Shown here: positions 50,601-60,725 of the stretch, piece after piece
Position numbering within the stretch: the first letter of the stretch is position 1
Layout: the number at the start of each line of letters is the position of its first letter
Origin: Klebsormidium nitens
Taxonomy: Eukaryota > Streptophyta > Klebsormidiophyceae > Klebsormidiales > Klebsormidiaceae
Direction of reading: 5' to 3'
Assembly (NCBI GenBank): GCA_000708835.1
Contig: DF237136.1
Span: 94,956-158,955, forward strand
Length of the DNA: 64,000 nt
Notes under the pieces: generated by a model
Told to the model about the DNA's origin: nothing
Database searches by the model: none
Seen by the model: the letters and a program-made list of their open reading frames with translations, nothing else
Translations under genes and position numbers: made by a program

Positions 50601-52241
50601 AGTCTCCTGGCGTATGCTGGGTCGGTTCTAAGTAAGAAGTATAGACTTCCTTTACAACGAAATTGTGCAGAAAGGCCCCAGCAAGCATGTCTGTTGCACT
50701 CATGTGATGCTTCTTGACAGGGCTCACCTCCACGTGATTGCCAATGACAACCTGGCATGTGAGGTCACCTTGTCGCTAGTCGTCGCTCTCCTTCTGCAGA
50801 TGTTGGGAGGACGCAAAATGGAGCACTCAGGGAGGCTTAAAGCAGCGGCTGAAAAAAGCTGCGTTAGTTGGTCATCCTGTTTGGCATTGTGTTGCAGGTG
50901 CTTCGCAGAAGTGACGCATCGGCTACAAAACGTGCAGCCTGCAAAAGCTAAAGCTACGCCGCATATCCGGGCGACTGAAGACTTGACCAAGAAGCTGCAG
51001 GTGAGTAGTATCGCCAAGGCTGAGCTACGAAGCAGTTGTGAAGCGTGGTTCATTGAAGAGCACGCTGTGGAGAGGTTTACTTTCTTTTCCTTCAGCAAAG
51101 GGGATAACTTAGATTTCATCCTTTAAACCTTCAACGCAAATTGGGCATTACCGTCCGTGCCTCAACGACTTGCGCCTCAACGACTTGCGAACTATCGAGG
51201 CATTGAGGAATTCAAACAGGCTTGGCTTGCTCTGGCGTTTCGTTTGCTTGCGTTATGCTTTCACGTCAGGTCTTGGAAGATCTGTAGTTGTTTAGGATCT
51301 GAAACGAAGTTGATTGAATCTTTATCAATGTTCCGATTCGTTACGAAGTATTACGAACTTCGAACGAGCTCATAAAAGATTTATAAGGCATTCCTCTAAG
51401 GTAAGTGAAGTATGTTCCGTAAGCGCTCGGTATATTGTACCATCTGATTTTGCTTATGATCTGTTGTAGGCTGAGCTGGACCGCAAGAGACCCAACCCAG
51501 CGCCGGCCTCGAATAGTGGCGGGGGCGGGGGCGGCCAGACGACGGTTCTGACGTGCAAGTCGTGCGGGAGCGTCAGCCTGAGCAGCGCCGGCAACACGCA
51601 CTGCAGTGCCTGCGGGGCGGATGCGAACAAGGCCCCAGCTACTTCCTCCTCCCGGTCGTCAGGAGGGGGCAACCGCCAGGCAGCGTGGAACACGGAGGGA
51701 CCCCCTCACCTGTGGGATCAGCAGCCAGCCAAGACAGGAGAGCGCACTCGCCAAGTGGCATGTCCCACATGCACCGTGCACCTGACTGTGAGTGCTCTAT
51801 CTGTTTATCAAGTTGCGCCTGCGCTCATGCATTAATTGGTGGAGATTAAAGTTACCGCGCTTTGATTTGTTCGGAGGCAACTCGACGACTGGAGTCTTGT
51901 GCTCAGGGGGACAATGATGGCGATGAGAGGTAAACGGCTCTTCGTATTGAAAGGCGAGGTTTGCAACCCCTTCGTGCAGTTTGACCACAATCTATTCTGT
52001 CACGTCACTGATCAGGTGGTCGTACTATAGACTAGATGTTTGGTTGCTTCAAGCAGCTCTGTCTTTCATCTATGTATCTTCAAGCTGACGCTTGTGATTG
52101 CTGTATTCATCAAAAGCACACACGACTTTGCCCGACAGCTTTTCCTCTTTCCCTTTCCCTTTGCAGGTGAAAGTTCCTAGTCAGGGTACTGAAACGGTTG
52201 AGTGTGGCGTTTGCCAACACCCCTTCTTGGTCGCGGCATGA
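47671..52241 (+). CDS. FREE1: FREE1/FYVE1, plant ESCRT-associated FYVE protein
   Basis: Plant ESCRT component that binds PI3P on endosomes and is needed for multivesicular-body formation and vacuolar sorting. Exons 47671-48951, 49273-49491, 49925-50077, 50381-50550, 50898-51000, 51470-51787 and 52167-52241 join to 772 residues. The ATG at 47671 is the first in frame. Residues 1 to about 400 are disordered and rich in Tyr, Gly, Pro, Ser and Ala. A conserved block follows (RYKVRLMPEDG, LRIYPLESITRW). The FYVE domain is at about 555-625: CSSC, then RRHHCRNCGEVFCDSC, RVCDRC. A coiled stretch, a zinc-ribbon-like CKSC...CSAC and a C-terminal CPTC...CGVCQHPFL pair complete it. Order and motifs match FREE1. 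The acceptor region of exon 3 is duplicated (see findings). Confidence 0.95.
49772..49960 (+). repeat. 97-bp tandem duplication spanning the exon 3 splice acceptor of FREE1
   Basis: The sequence starting CAGATGCTCGAGGGAG at 49772 recurs, slightly diverged, starting CAGATGCTTGAGGGAG at 49869. Each copy includes a pyrimidine-containing stretch, a TGCAG acceptor and the first coding bases (GTGGGAGACTTG). Only the second acceptor keeps the reading frame, because 97 is not a multiple of three. Confidence 0.85.
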
Positions 52242-55200
52242 TCTTTCTGGTCGCGGCATAAGTTTTTGCTTGTTTTTCAATTAGAGTGCTAATTAGTTGA
52301 CCCGCTTTTAAGACTTGGGACTACCCCTGTGAACCTGTTCGACGCTTCATTTGTAAATGTAGGTACCATCCTCAAAGGCGTCTTCTGATATTCGTGGCCA
52401 TTGCAAAGGATGTACATTGAACAAACGTCTCTCACCTCTGCGAAAAGTGCTTTACAGACGATAATCAATGCCATGAATGTGATCATCGACTTTCATGCCG
52501 TTGGCAGCTTTGTCCTAATTGCGGTTGTGGACATTGGGATTCGGTAGTAATCAACAAGCAATCTGACTCGCTCCGCAATAAGTCGCAGCACTTCGTGACC
52601 CTTAATTGGCAAGGGCGTACTTAGAGTTATATGTACTTGATTTTAGTATCATACGCTCAGTGCACATCAATCGCCTGGAGCTCCATAGCTCGACCAGTAC
52701 CACTTAATCACAAGCTTGTCACCGTTGCAAAATGTTGGGCTCCTAGTCCTTCAAGCAGCCCACATCCTATACGGCCAGGCGTAAACAATGCCCTGTGACC
52801 GGGTGACCAGCACATCTAGGCGGCTTAAAGAGGGCGTCAGACTATACATACCGTCCCGGCTCGAGTTTTCTTGGACCAACTCGGAAGCACGGTGACTCCT
52901 AGCACAGTTGGCAAGGGTGCTCGACCTTCGCCATGAATTCGACCGATCGAAACTCAGTCGGAGCAACTTTTCTCCTTTTTCCGCACGCCGCGCAGGTCGA
53001 ACTCACACCGGTTTTCAAATTTCACGTCACGCGGGCAGACTTTCCCTGCGATTAAAAATCACCGTACGCGGCTGACGTCAGGCGTTACGGGTCACAGGAC
53101 GCCGGCCCTCTTTAAATCAAAATGTCCATGCCAGTTGCCAAATCTGCATGAGGCAATGTGGTGAGCAAACTTACCATTGAATGTGGAAACGTGCATGCAT
53201 GTGTAGCTACTTAGCCTTGGATGGCGCCTATATAGCTCCCGTGAGTCCCCGAAAGCTTGCGCGCGGATCAAAACGCGCAACATTCAAGCCAGCAGACCGC
53301 GGCAAACCATATGAAGTTGGGCATAAAAATTTGGCGACTCACAGGGCGCCACGTCAGCCCCCTCGACCAGAAGGCTTGCAGGGCAGGCCGAACGGGGTCG
53401 AAAAGGCCTTGAGTGCCTGGTATTAGTCATATTAGGGCCTTTCCTATAGGCAGGCAGTGACTTAGGGCGGTAAAGGGTGGCCCATGCATCAAATCCAAGG
53501 TATACATGTATTTGCTAATCTGCCTTCTCGCCAAAAAGTCGTACTACAAACGTAAATGGGTTTTCCTCTAAGTTACCAAAAAAGAATCGGAGGAAATTGT
53601 GCAAAGTTCTAGTAGTATACAATTCTTTGGATCTTCCTCGATCAGATAAGGAAATACATGTACACATAATTCCTTGAAACCAACCATAATATCATTAGTG
53701 GTATGGCCTTATGTATGCCATGTATTTGCTGATCTGCCTTGGATCTGAAGTTCTCCCAAAGAGTCGTATACTACAAATGCGAAAGGGTTTTCCTCTTTAA
53801 CTCGAAATCTCTAGCCCAACTGTTATTCGACGGCTACTCGTGGCTGGTCTTAGCTATATGATCTCAGCTTTCGGCAAACAAACTGTGCACCGAAAGAGCC
53901 ATAAATAGCTAGATCTCTGACGAATATAAGCCATTTAGGTAGAAAACATGAAAATTAGCTGTATATAATAGCATTCTCACTTTCCATAGTGTGCCCCAAT
54001 GCTCCCCCAAGGGCCTGGGGGCTCTATAATGTGACTACACTAAGGGCGTTATCATACCAATCGGGAAGTTGCGATCGGAGTATCATGATATTGTGCGGCT
54101 TGTATTATATAAGCCCAATGTCAAGCTTCCAAGCTCAAGTTCCCCTCAAGCCCCAGCTCTAAGCCCTGTACAGATTCTGCACTCCACCGTTACCTTTTTC
54201 CCCTCTGAAACGAAACGATCCCCTAAGCTAAGTACGGGGCAGGGGTTTTTCCTAGGTTTTCTAACGGGCGGTGTACCTTGCATACATTTTACCGTACCGC
54301 CAAGGGAATTCGCCACCTTTTGGTGCGAAAAGTTAATTTCGTTCGTTTTGAGGTTTCACCCGACGCGTTGAGAATTTATTTTACATTTCGCACAAAGGAT
54401 GCCTTGCAAAACAGGACTTTTCGCCATTTTGAGGTAATTCTTTAGTTTCGCCTTTTCGCAGTTAGGGTCCCATTTACTTTCTAACTTTTCGCACCGACCC
54501 CAAAATATTTATTTTCAGGCGATATCCCTTGGCAGTACGGTACTGGATGTTCACAGTCACACAGCACGGTCATTGTGACCCGGCCGGGTCAATTTCGACT
54601 CTTCTACGCCGACCGGCCATCCTTACAAACCGTTGTCTTTGTACAAATCCGTCCGATAAAAAAAAAAAACGGTCGTTTAGCTACAAACACCCTCGGTTAT
54701 GCTTTAGACAAGGCCCGAGCAGCGCTCGAATTGGCATCTCGTAAGCCTCGTGTTTGTAAGTGTGTCGGTATAGGCTCGGATTCGTCGTGAGTTAATAGAG
54801 AAGCAGACATCTTCAGAGGCAACAGGGAGGGGGCAGGGAGGCAACAATTGTATGCCATGAGAAGATGAGAAGCCTATGGCCACACTGGCTACTACGGCGG
54901 TACGAAAAGAGACCACATCATCCTTGTACTCGCCACGTACTCGCCGTATGCCACCAAATACTAGCCAACAGAGCGTTGTTGAAGAACCGCAGGAACCCGC
55001 CTCTATCTCCTTGCACCACATTGAAAGTTGAAAAAGATTCGCCCGCAGGATGAGGCAGTCAAATCCGTCGATATTTGCATCTACGGTGCGCGCAGCCCTC
55101 AGCCAATTTCAAGAGATTCGATGGTGTCAAGATTTAATCCTGCCCACCCTGTACAGAAATCGCGAGACAAGTACACTTTTATGTACACTTTCTGACCGCC

Positions 55201-57554
55201 GCACGCAGCAAATATCGAATATGTGACACATGGCGCGTGATAAAGTCCACACTTGTATCAGACTGGCAGAAAATATTGTCGGACCGTACGGTCGACCAAA
55301 TTTTACGGTATAACCTCTACGGTAAATGTTAGTTAAGCTCGCCGTTGCGCGCTGCAACGAAATTCCTACGCTGTACCTTGAAGAGGACTCCATCGATTCA
55401 AACTCGGTGGTGTACTCAAGCCTGCGAGTTGGGCGAAATCTGCTCGGCCGGTCAGGAATGGCGCGGTAAGTTACGGACCGGGAACAAACTGCAGCCTACG
55501 TGACGACTGTTATAGTGCCCGGTTTATTAGCCGGTAGCTAGATTAGGTCCCGGCATCCAAGAATGTTCGCTCAGCCGCCTTTCAACACCAAGGTTCCGAC
55601 CCAGGGCACCTGTCGCTCGCGCATTGGATCTTATCCTGCGATCGTATCTTGCCAAAAGTCTCCGATCACTTCTCCATCAAGCAACCGGGCACTTTTAGAG
55701 GCGGGTCTGTACGTGACATTCTTCAACAACGCTTGGCAAAGGCTTGTAGGTTGTCATGGCATACACACGTTTTTGTGTGGGTCCTTATAATCTGAATCGA
55801 CCCGAAATCGATTCAACGTCAATGAAGTCGACTATAAGGACAACAAATAAACACGTGTGTCTGCTGTGAGAAGCCTATAGCCTATCAATCCACGGTGAGT
55901 AAGAAATAAGATCATCATACAAGCGCGCAGCAACCCATAGCACGCCTCGAATTGACGGATGGAGAACAGCATGAAGAAAGCACAATTTCCACATATAATA
56001 GTCGCAAGGATATACAACTCGCATCCATGCAGCCTTGCATTTGCATTCAGTGAAGTCAAATCCACCATTGGGGCCTCGGAATCATCACGCTTTTAATCAA
56101 GGTTTAGCTAACTTCCGTCTCCCGGGCGTCTAGCCTAAGTGAAATGGCTCTTAAGTGAAATGGGAGTTACCAGAATCTTTGTGCACTCAGCAATCAGGCT
56201 TCTGGTCGAAGCCGTCCTAAGCGCCACTAACTCCTGTTTAAGATGGTCAGAAGCGATCAATCTCTTGCGTCTCTACTAATTAAGTTGTTAACGCCCCCAT
56301 AACGCTGTCTGAAGGCCAACAAGTGGCGCGCTTCGACGGCTTGGAACATCAAGTTACAAAGTTACAGGGACGGCGCTCAGGATCCAAAGGGCGATTAGCG
56401 GTACCGTTGCTTCCCTTCTGAGCAATATCGAATCGGAAAGGCGGGTGGCGCTTATGGTGCGAAGCGCATCAACGATTGTGGACAGCGAGCGAAACTGGTT
56501 CGGCTTTTCAGGGCTCCGATTGATTCCGTGACAGCCTAAGTAGGATTCCTCAACGCTATGTCATGGCAGGAAAGATTTTTTCCAAGCATCGAGACCTCTG
56601 TTCAGATAGATGTATTGTCTCAGGGGATGTACTAGCAGGTCCGATGAGTCGAGAGTGAAGAACGTCAGAGAGAAACGAGAGCAAGCCTACTATCCGGGTT
56701 AGTAGTCTCGTTTGCGCTCTTCGACGATTGCCAGCGGTTAGATGATAGCCCAACACTTGATACGTTTGCACGGCAACTCAGAGCACGCGAGCCAGCTTGA
56801 GCCATGTGCCAATTGAAAGCCTTCAGATTTGTTAAATCACGGGCCCCGGCCGCGCGATGTCATTAATGCATCATGCAGTGATCCATCACCACCCGGCCGG
56901 CGCGCGTTGCATGTGCTTGTGCCAATCCGTTATACTAGCCTAGACGATCAAGCAGAGTCCTAGGCTTTGGCAGTGCCACGGTGCCCGCATTCTGCGGGGC
57001 GGCCGGCCATACATATGCACTTACTCATGGTGGACGTGCCGCACCCTTTCGTGCAATCACACGAGGACAGATCCGGTTATCCACGCTATCCAGATCCACG
57101 CTATCCACGCTATCCAGATCCACGCTATCCACGTTATCCAGATCCGGGGCCTGGCCGCGGCCCACTGCGCATAATCTACACATAAACTCATGTCCTGCCT
57201 GCGGGATTATGAGGGCGAATCAATTGCAGGATGGCAACCGGCAAGCGACAGATAAGTGACAGGCAACAATAAATTCAGAAGAGGGCCAGAACACGCGCAT
57301 CGACTTGCAACCTGCTGGGTAAGCCAATTGGCCTTGTCTTTACCAAAGCAAGCACAATTCATACAATGCTTCTTGGTCTAGCTCCCGGATACTAAAGCTC
57401 CATTCTTCAATGTCCAGCGTCATACTCGTTTGGATGTCTGAAGAAGATACAAGTCCATTGGAGCAACAAGCTTGTGTGGTATGCATCCAGAGTTGATTTG
57501 AACCTGGTTTGACGTGAACCTGCTCATCGACCTGACCCCAAGTTACTTGAGCAC
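52242..57554. other. about 5.3 kb without a recognisable gene
   Basis: AT-richer DNA with only short open frames lacking domains or splice signals. It contains a loose direct repeat (53502-53575 and 53708-53800), sharing ATGTATTTGCT, ATCTGCCTT and GGGTTTTCCTCT. Several pyrimidine-rich and T-rich tracts lie at 54180-54500. A 24-bp tandem repeat is listed separately. No complete transposon or RNA gene is evident. Confidence 0.35.
57077..57148 (+). repeat. short tandem repeat, 24-bp unit, three copies
   Basis: Three near-identical 24-bp units in a row, each reading about CTATCCACGCTATCCAGATC then CACG. Each unit is itself two partial copies of a CTATCCA motif. The last copy is degenerate at its right edge. 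Confidence 0.85.
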
Positions 57555-58959
57555 CTACAGGCAGTCTAGGAATTCCAACAACATGCCAGACCCTCTCTCA
57601 GGCGAGAGCGTCCAACCTTCGAGGGAACTTGTCTGCTGGACGAGCTTGCCGTGACGTGAGTCTCCACTCGCAGCGCTTTCAATCAGCTCCCATCCGCACG
57701 ACACCGCCGCTGTCTTGTAGCCACTCTCGCCCCCCCCTTCTTCTGCCAGTCCCCCCTGCGCGGCAATAGCACTGAGCAATCGGATATGCTTTAGCGCGAG
57801 GCTCTCGCGCTGCCTCTCCTCTCGCCTTCTCTTCTGCTCCTCGGTCAGCACCACTCCCAGCTCGTCCGAGCTGCTTATGAATGACTCCTCGTCTTCCGAG
57901 AATTCCTCGCTTCCGCCATCCTCAACGCTGGTGGCAACTGACTCCACGTCCTCCTCCACTGACCACTCCTTCTTAGCAACCACGTTCCGGACGATTTCAT
58001 CGTCCTCGGCAACCGTCCCTGGCTTTCGTTTTCTGGCCCCCGTGCTTGACTGCTTGCCTTGCCCCCCCCCCGATGGTGCTTTGCGTGACCGCATCCAGTA
58101 GCAGCCGGGCTGGATTTCCGGTTCTTGGGCCTCGGGTGCAGACTCTGAGACTGTCGCAAGGTATCCCCCTGCTCCAGGAGGCGCGTTCGACGGGGGCTTC
58201 TTGGTTGACGGGGGGGGTTTGTTCGAAGCGCTCGACAAAGAGGCCCCTTTCCGTTTTTTGGAAGAGAACCGCCGCAGCCCCGTGAGGTCTCCTGCTGCTA
58301 GATCCTCCGGCACTTCCGCTTCCGCGTCGGTTGCGAGGAGTTTGCAGAAGGGCGCATACTTCTCTACCAACCCGGCGAGAGCTAAAATTGCTTCACTCGT
58401 CGGCCCTCTCTTCCTGCTCAACATCCTGAGACTCTTAAACCAGATGAGTTCCATCTCTTGGTGCTGCCCTACTGCTGCGTAAACTCGAAACCGTGATTGC
58501 GCTTGTATCAAGAGCAGCTCTCCCACGGTTTGGGTAAACTTTGCTGAGATTGCGTCAACGATCGACTTGTCGGGCAGCGGGGTGAAATGTACAAGCTCTA
58601 TAAGTGCGTATACATGCTGCAACATTGCAGTGCTGATGGACCTGCAAGAGAATGCGAGGATTACGTAAGAACAAGCCAAGAGCCTAGGACAGAATTGCTC
58701 AAAAGGGATGAAGCTAGCTGATTCCGGAGACATTGAATTCAGAAACCCTGAGCAACCACCTAGTCTGACTGCACGTTTAGATGCACTTGTCTGTGGTGCT
58801 GAACCATAAAACGGGAGCAACCATCTGAACTGACTGCATTTCTTTGTGCAGTGTGCGAAAGTTTTCCTAGATAGCAAAAGCAAGAGCTGCCGAGCTCATG
58901 GCCAAGCTTCACCTCTTGAGGTGGGACTTGACCATCTCCAATGATGCACTCCTAGCCAT
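57555..58959 (-). CDS. unidentified charged, probably nuclear protein
   Basis: Two exons join in frame: 58959-58913 (MARSASLEMVKSHLK and part of the next codon) and 58641-57555, giving 377 residues. The N-terminal 110 or so residues look helical and folded (QHVYALIELVHFTPLPDKSI, LIWFKSLRMLSRKRGPTSEA). After that come a basic Lys/Arg/Ser/Pro region (SSKKRKGASLSS, TKKPPSN, GARKRKPG), which could be a nuclear localisation signal, then an acidic Asp/Glu/Ser run (EEDVESVATSVEDGGSEEF) and a charged helix (EEQKRRREERQRESLALKH). I do not recognise the family. The ATG, donor and acceptor are good and the frame is fully open, so I consider it a real gene, but single-domain evidence is lacking. Confidence 0.65.
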
Positions 58960-59391
58960 TGTCAGAAGGTACAGAGTTGGAGGACGCAGGAACTCACCCA
59001 ATGAATGATGGGCATACCACCATGTCGCAATTCCCAGTCACTCGCAGCGCCACCCCTAGCAGACGCAGGCCCCCGTCCCCCCCCGGTGTTCCGAACAGGT
59101 CACTGTTGTGCAGAGTCGCGCGGTCGGGGTTCAGATTTTGCATCGCGGTCGCGCGAGTCGCGCGCCGCGCGGCCTGGCGTACTCTTAACGGTATGCGAGG
59201 TTTAGACAGCTTCGCAATACATCCGTTACTTCTATGATACAAGTTGGACTTGTGTCAAGGTCACAAGGGGTCCATGAAGGGCTGGAACGTTTAAGATATA
59301 ATCTTTACCGTTCATATGTCGGTTGCACATTCACATGATCCATGTGATTTATTAGCCAATGAAGCGCTAGTACTTCATGTGATCGTTTCAA
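58960..59391. other. gene upstream region and likely 5' LTR of the retrotransposon
   Basis: The primer binding site begins at 59392, so the 5' LTR should end at about 59390, where the sequence reads TTCA. The left LTR end cannot be set because the 3' LTR lies beyond the window. A TGTGTCAAGG at about 59252 is one possible TG start but would give an unusually short LTR. Confidence 0.4.
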
Positions 59392-59404
59392 TGGTATCAG
59401 AGGC
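59392..59404 (+). other. retrotransposon primer binding site (initiator tRNA-Met type)
   Basis: TGGTATCAGAGGC directly follows the presumed LTR end. TGGTATCAGAGC, complementary to the 3' end of plant initiator tRNA-Met, is the usual minus-strand primer site of plant LTR retrotransposons; this copy differs only near its right end. Confidence 0.8.
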
Positions 59405-59501
59405 AACACGTGTCTACGTGAAGCTTTCTTTCCCCAAGTGAGTAGTGGGCTCAAGAAAGAGTGGATTTTGTTCAGACTTGCTTTCCTCCGGATTTCAAGA
59501 C

Positions 59502-60725
59502 ATGATGGCGAGCAACTCAGCAGGGACAGTCAGGGAAAGGGATCAGATGCATCCGGATGACCAGCTCGCTGAAGCGATTCGCAGGTCTGCTGAGGAGCAA
59601 CGTCAGAAGATGCAGGAAGATTACCGGGAGGAATATGAGAGGGCTGAACAGGAAAGGCGTCAGCAATTGGAAGCCGAGGCAAAGGCCAAGGCTGACGCGG
59701 AAGCTAGGCTGCAGGCCTTGCCTGACCTGCCAGAGGCAGAACGCCTGGAAGCGGTACTGAAAGAGAATGTGGAGCTCCAAGGCTCAATGTCTCAGATGAG
59801 AGAGGAGCTGAATGCTTTGAAGCTGCAAGGTCAGCCTGTGACTGTGGAAAAGTCCACAGCCCCTACTCATAAGCCTCAGTATCAGTTCAAGAAGCCCACA
59901 GAGTTCTCTGGAGAGGGAAAGTCTGACATTCGGGCTTGGCTGAGAGGGCTGGACAGGTACCTAGATGGCACTAAGTGTCCTGACAATGAGCGTCTGGCTG
60001 TAGCTATCTCCTATCTCGATGGCAAGGCGCGCGAGTTTTGGGACAGCAGGGAGCAACTCCTCAAGATGAGTGAGCAGGTGAACGGTGGGCAGGAACCCAT
60101 TCTCACCATGGAGCACTTCAAGGTCTCTATGATTGCTGCGTTTGGTGGGGTTGACCCTATCACCCAGGCTTGGAATGAGTATGAGAATCTTAAGCAGGGC
60201 AAGCAGGGCAAGCAGTCTATGGAAGAGTACGTCAGGGCCACAGAGGCTTTGGTGGCTAAGCTTGGACCTCTGAACGGACCGTCCGAGATGGACAAGATCC
60301 AGAGGTTCAAAGCAGGTGTTCACTCAGACATGCGGACCAAGGTGGCCACACGTTTGGACGGATCTCGTTGGACCAGCTTTGCGGAGCTCGTCCAGTTCAG
60401 CGTCGGTGTGTGGCAGGCCATCAAGCAGGCTCCGTCCCCTCCGGAAGAGACTGGACACCCTCGCACGTTCAACAAGAAGCGCAAGCAGGGGGAGCGCTCT
60501 GATGACGTGGCAAGCGCAAGGAGCAACGGGACCAAGAAGCAGAAGGCCAAGTCTGGTGGTAGTGCAGGAGGTAGCAAGAACGGCAAGCCTCAGCATAACT
60601 ACCGTCAGATGTCGGATGAGCAGAAGAAGAAGTTGCAGACTGAGAAGAAGTGCTTCTTGTGCGAGAAGCTAGGGCACTTCGCTAGGGACTGCCCTACTGC
60701 AGAGAAGAAGAAGCAGGAAAACTAG
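59502..60725 (+). CDS. gag: retrotransposon Gag polyprotein
   Basis: Structural protein of the virus-like particle. The first in-frame ATG is at 59502 and the stop at 60723-60725, 407 residues. A long charged coiled coil comes first (QKMQEDYREEYERAEQERRQ, VELQGSMSQMREELNAL). The capsid-type gag domain follows (FSGEGKSDIRAWLRGLDRYL, ISYLDGKAREFW). A basic Lys-rich linker leads to one CCHC zinc knuckle, CFLCEKLGHFARDC, which binds RNA. The last codons overlap the pol frame. Confidence 0.92.
   Translation: MMASNSAGTVRERDQMHPDDQLAEAIRRSAEEQRQKMQEDYREEYERAEQERRQQLEAEAKAKADAEARLQALPDLPEAERLEAVLKENVELQGSMSQMREELNALKLQGQPVTVEKSTAPTHKPQYQFKKPTEFSGEGKSDIRAWLRGLDRYLDGTKCPDNERLAVAISYLDGKAREFWDSREQLLKMSEQVNGGQEPILTMEHFKVSMIAAFGGVDPITQAWNEYENLKQGKQGKQSMEEYVRATEALVAKLGPLNGPSEMDKIQRFKAGVHSDMRTKVATRLDGSRWTSFAELVQFSVGVWQAIKQAPSPPEETGHPRTFNKKRKQGERSDDVASARSNGTKKQKAKSGGSAGGSKNGKPQHNYRQMSDEQKKKLQTEKKCFLCEKLGHFARDCPTAEKKKQEN

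Noticed and set aside
58994-59242. Open frames on both strands between the charged protein and the retrotransposon
   Set aside because: No domain, and the region must contain a promoter and part of the LTR; probably chance.
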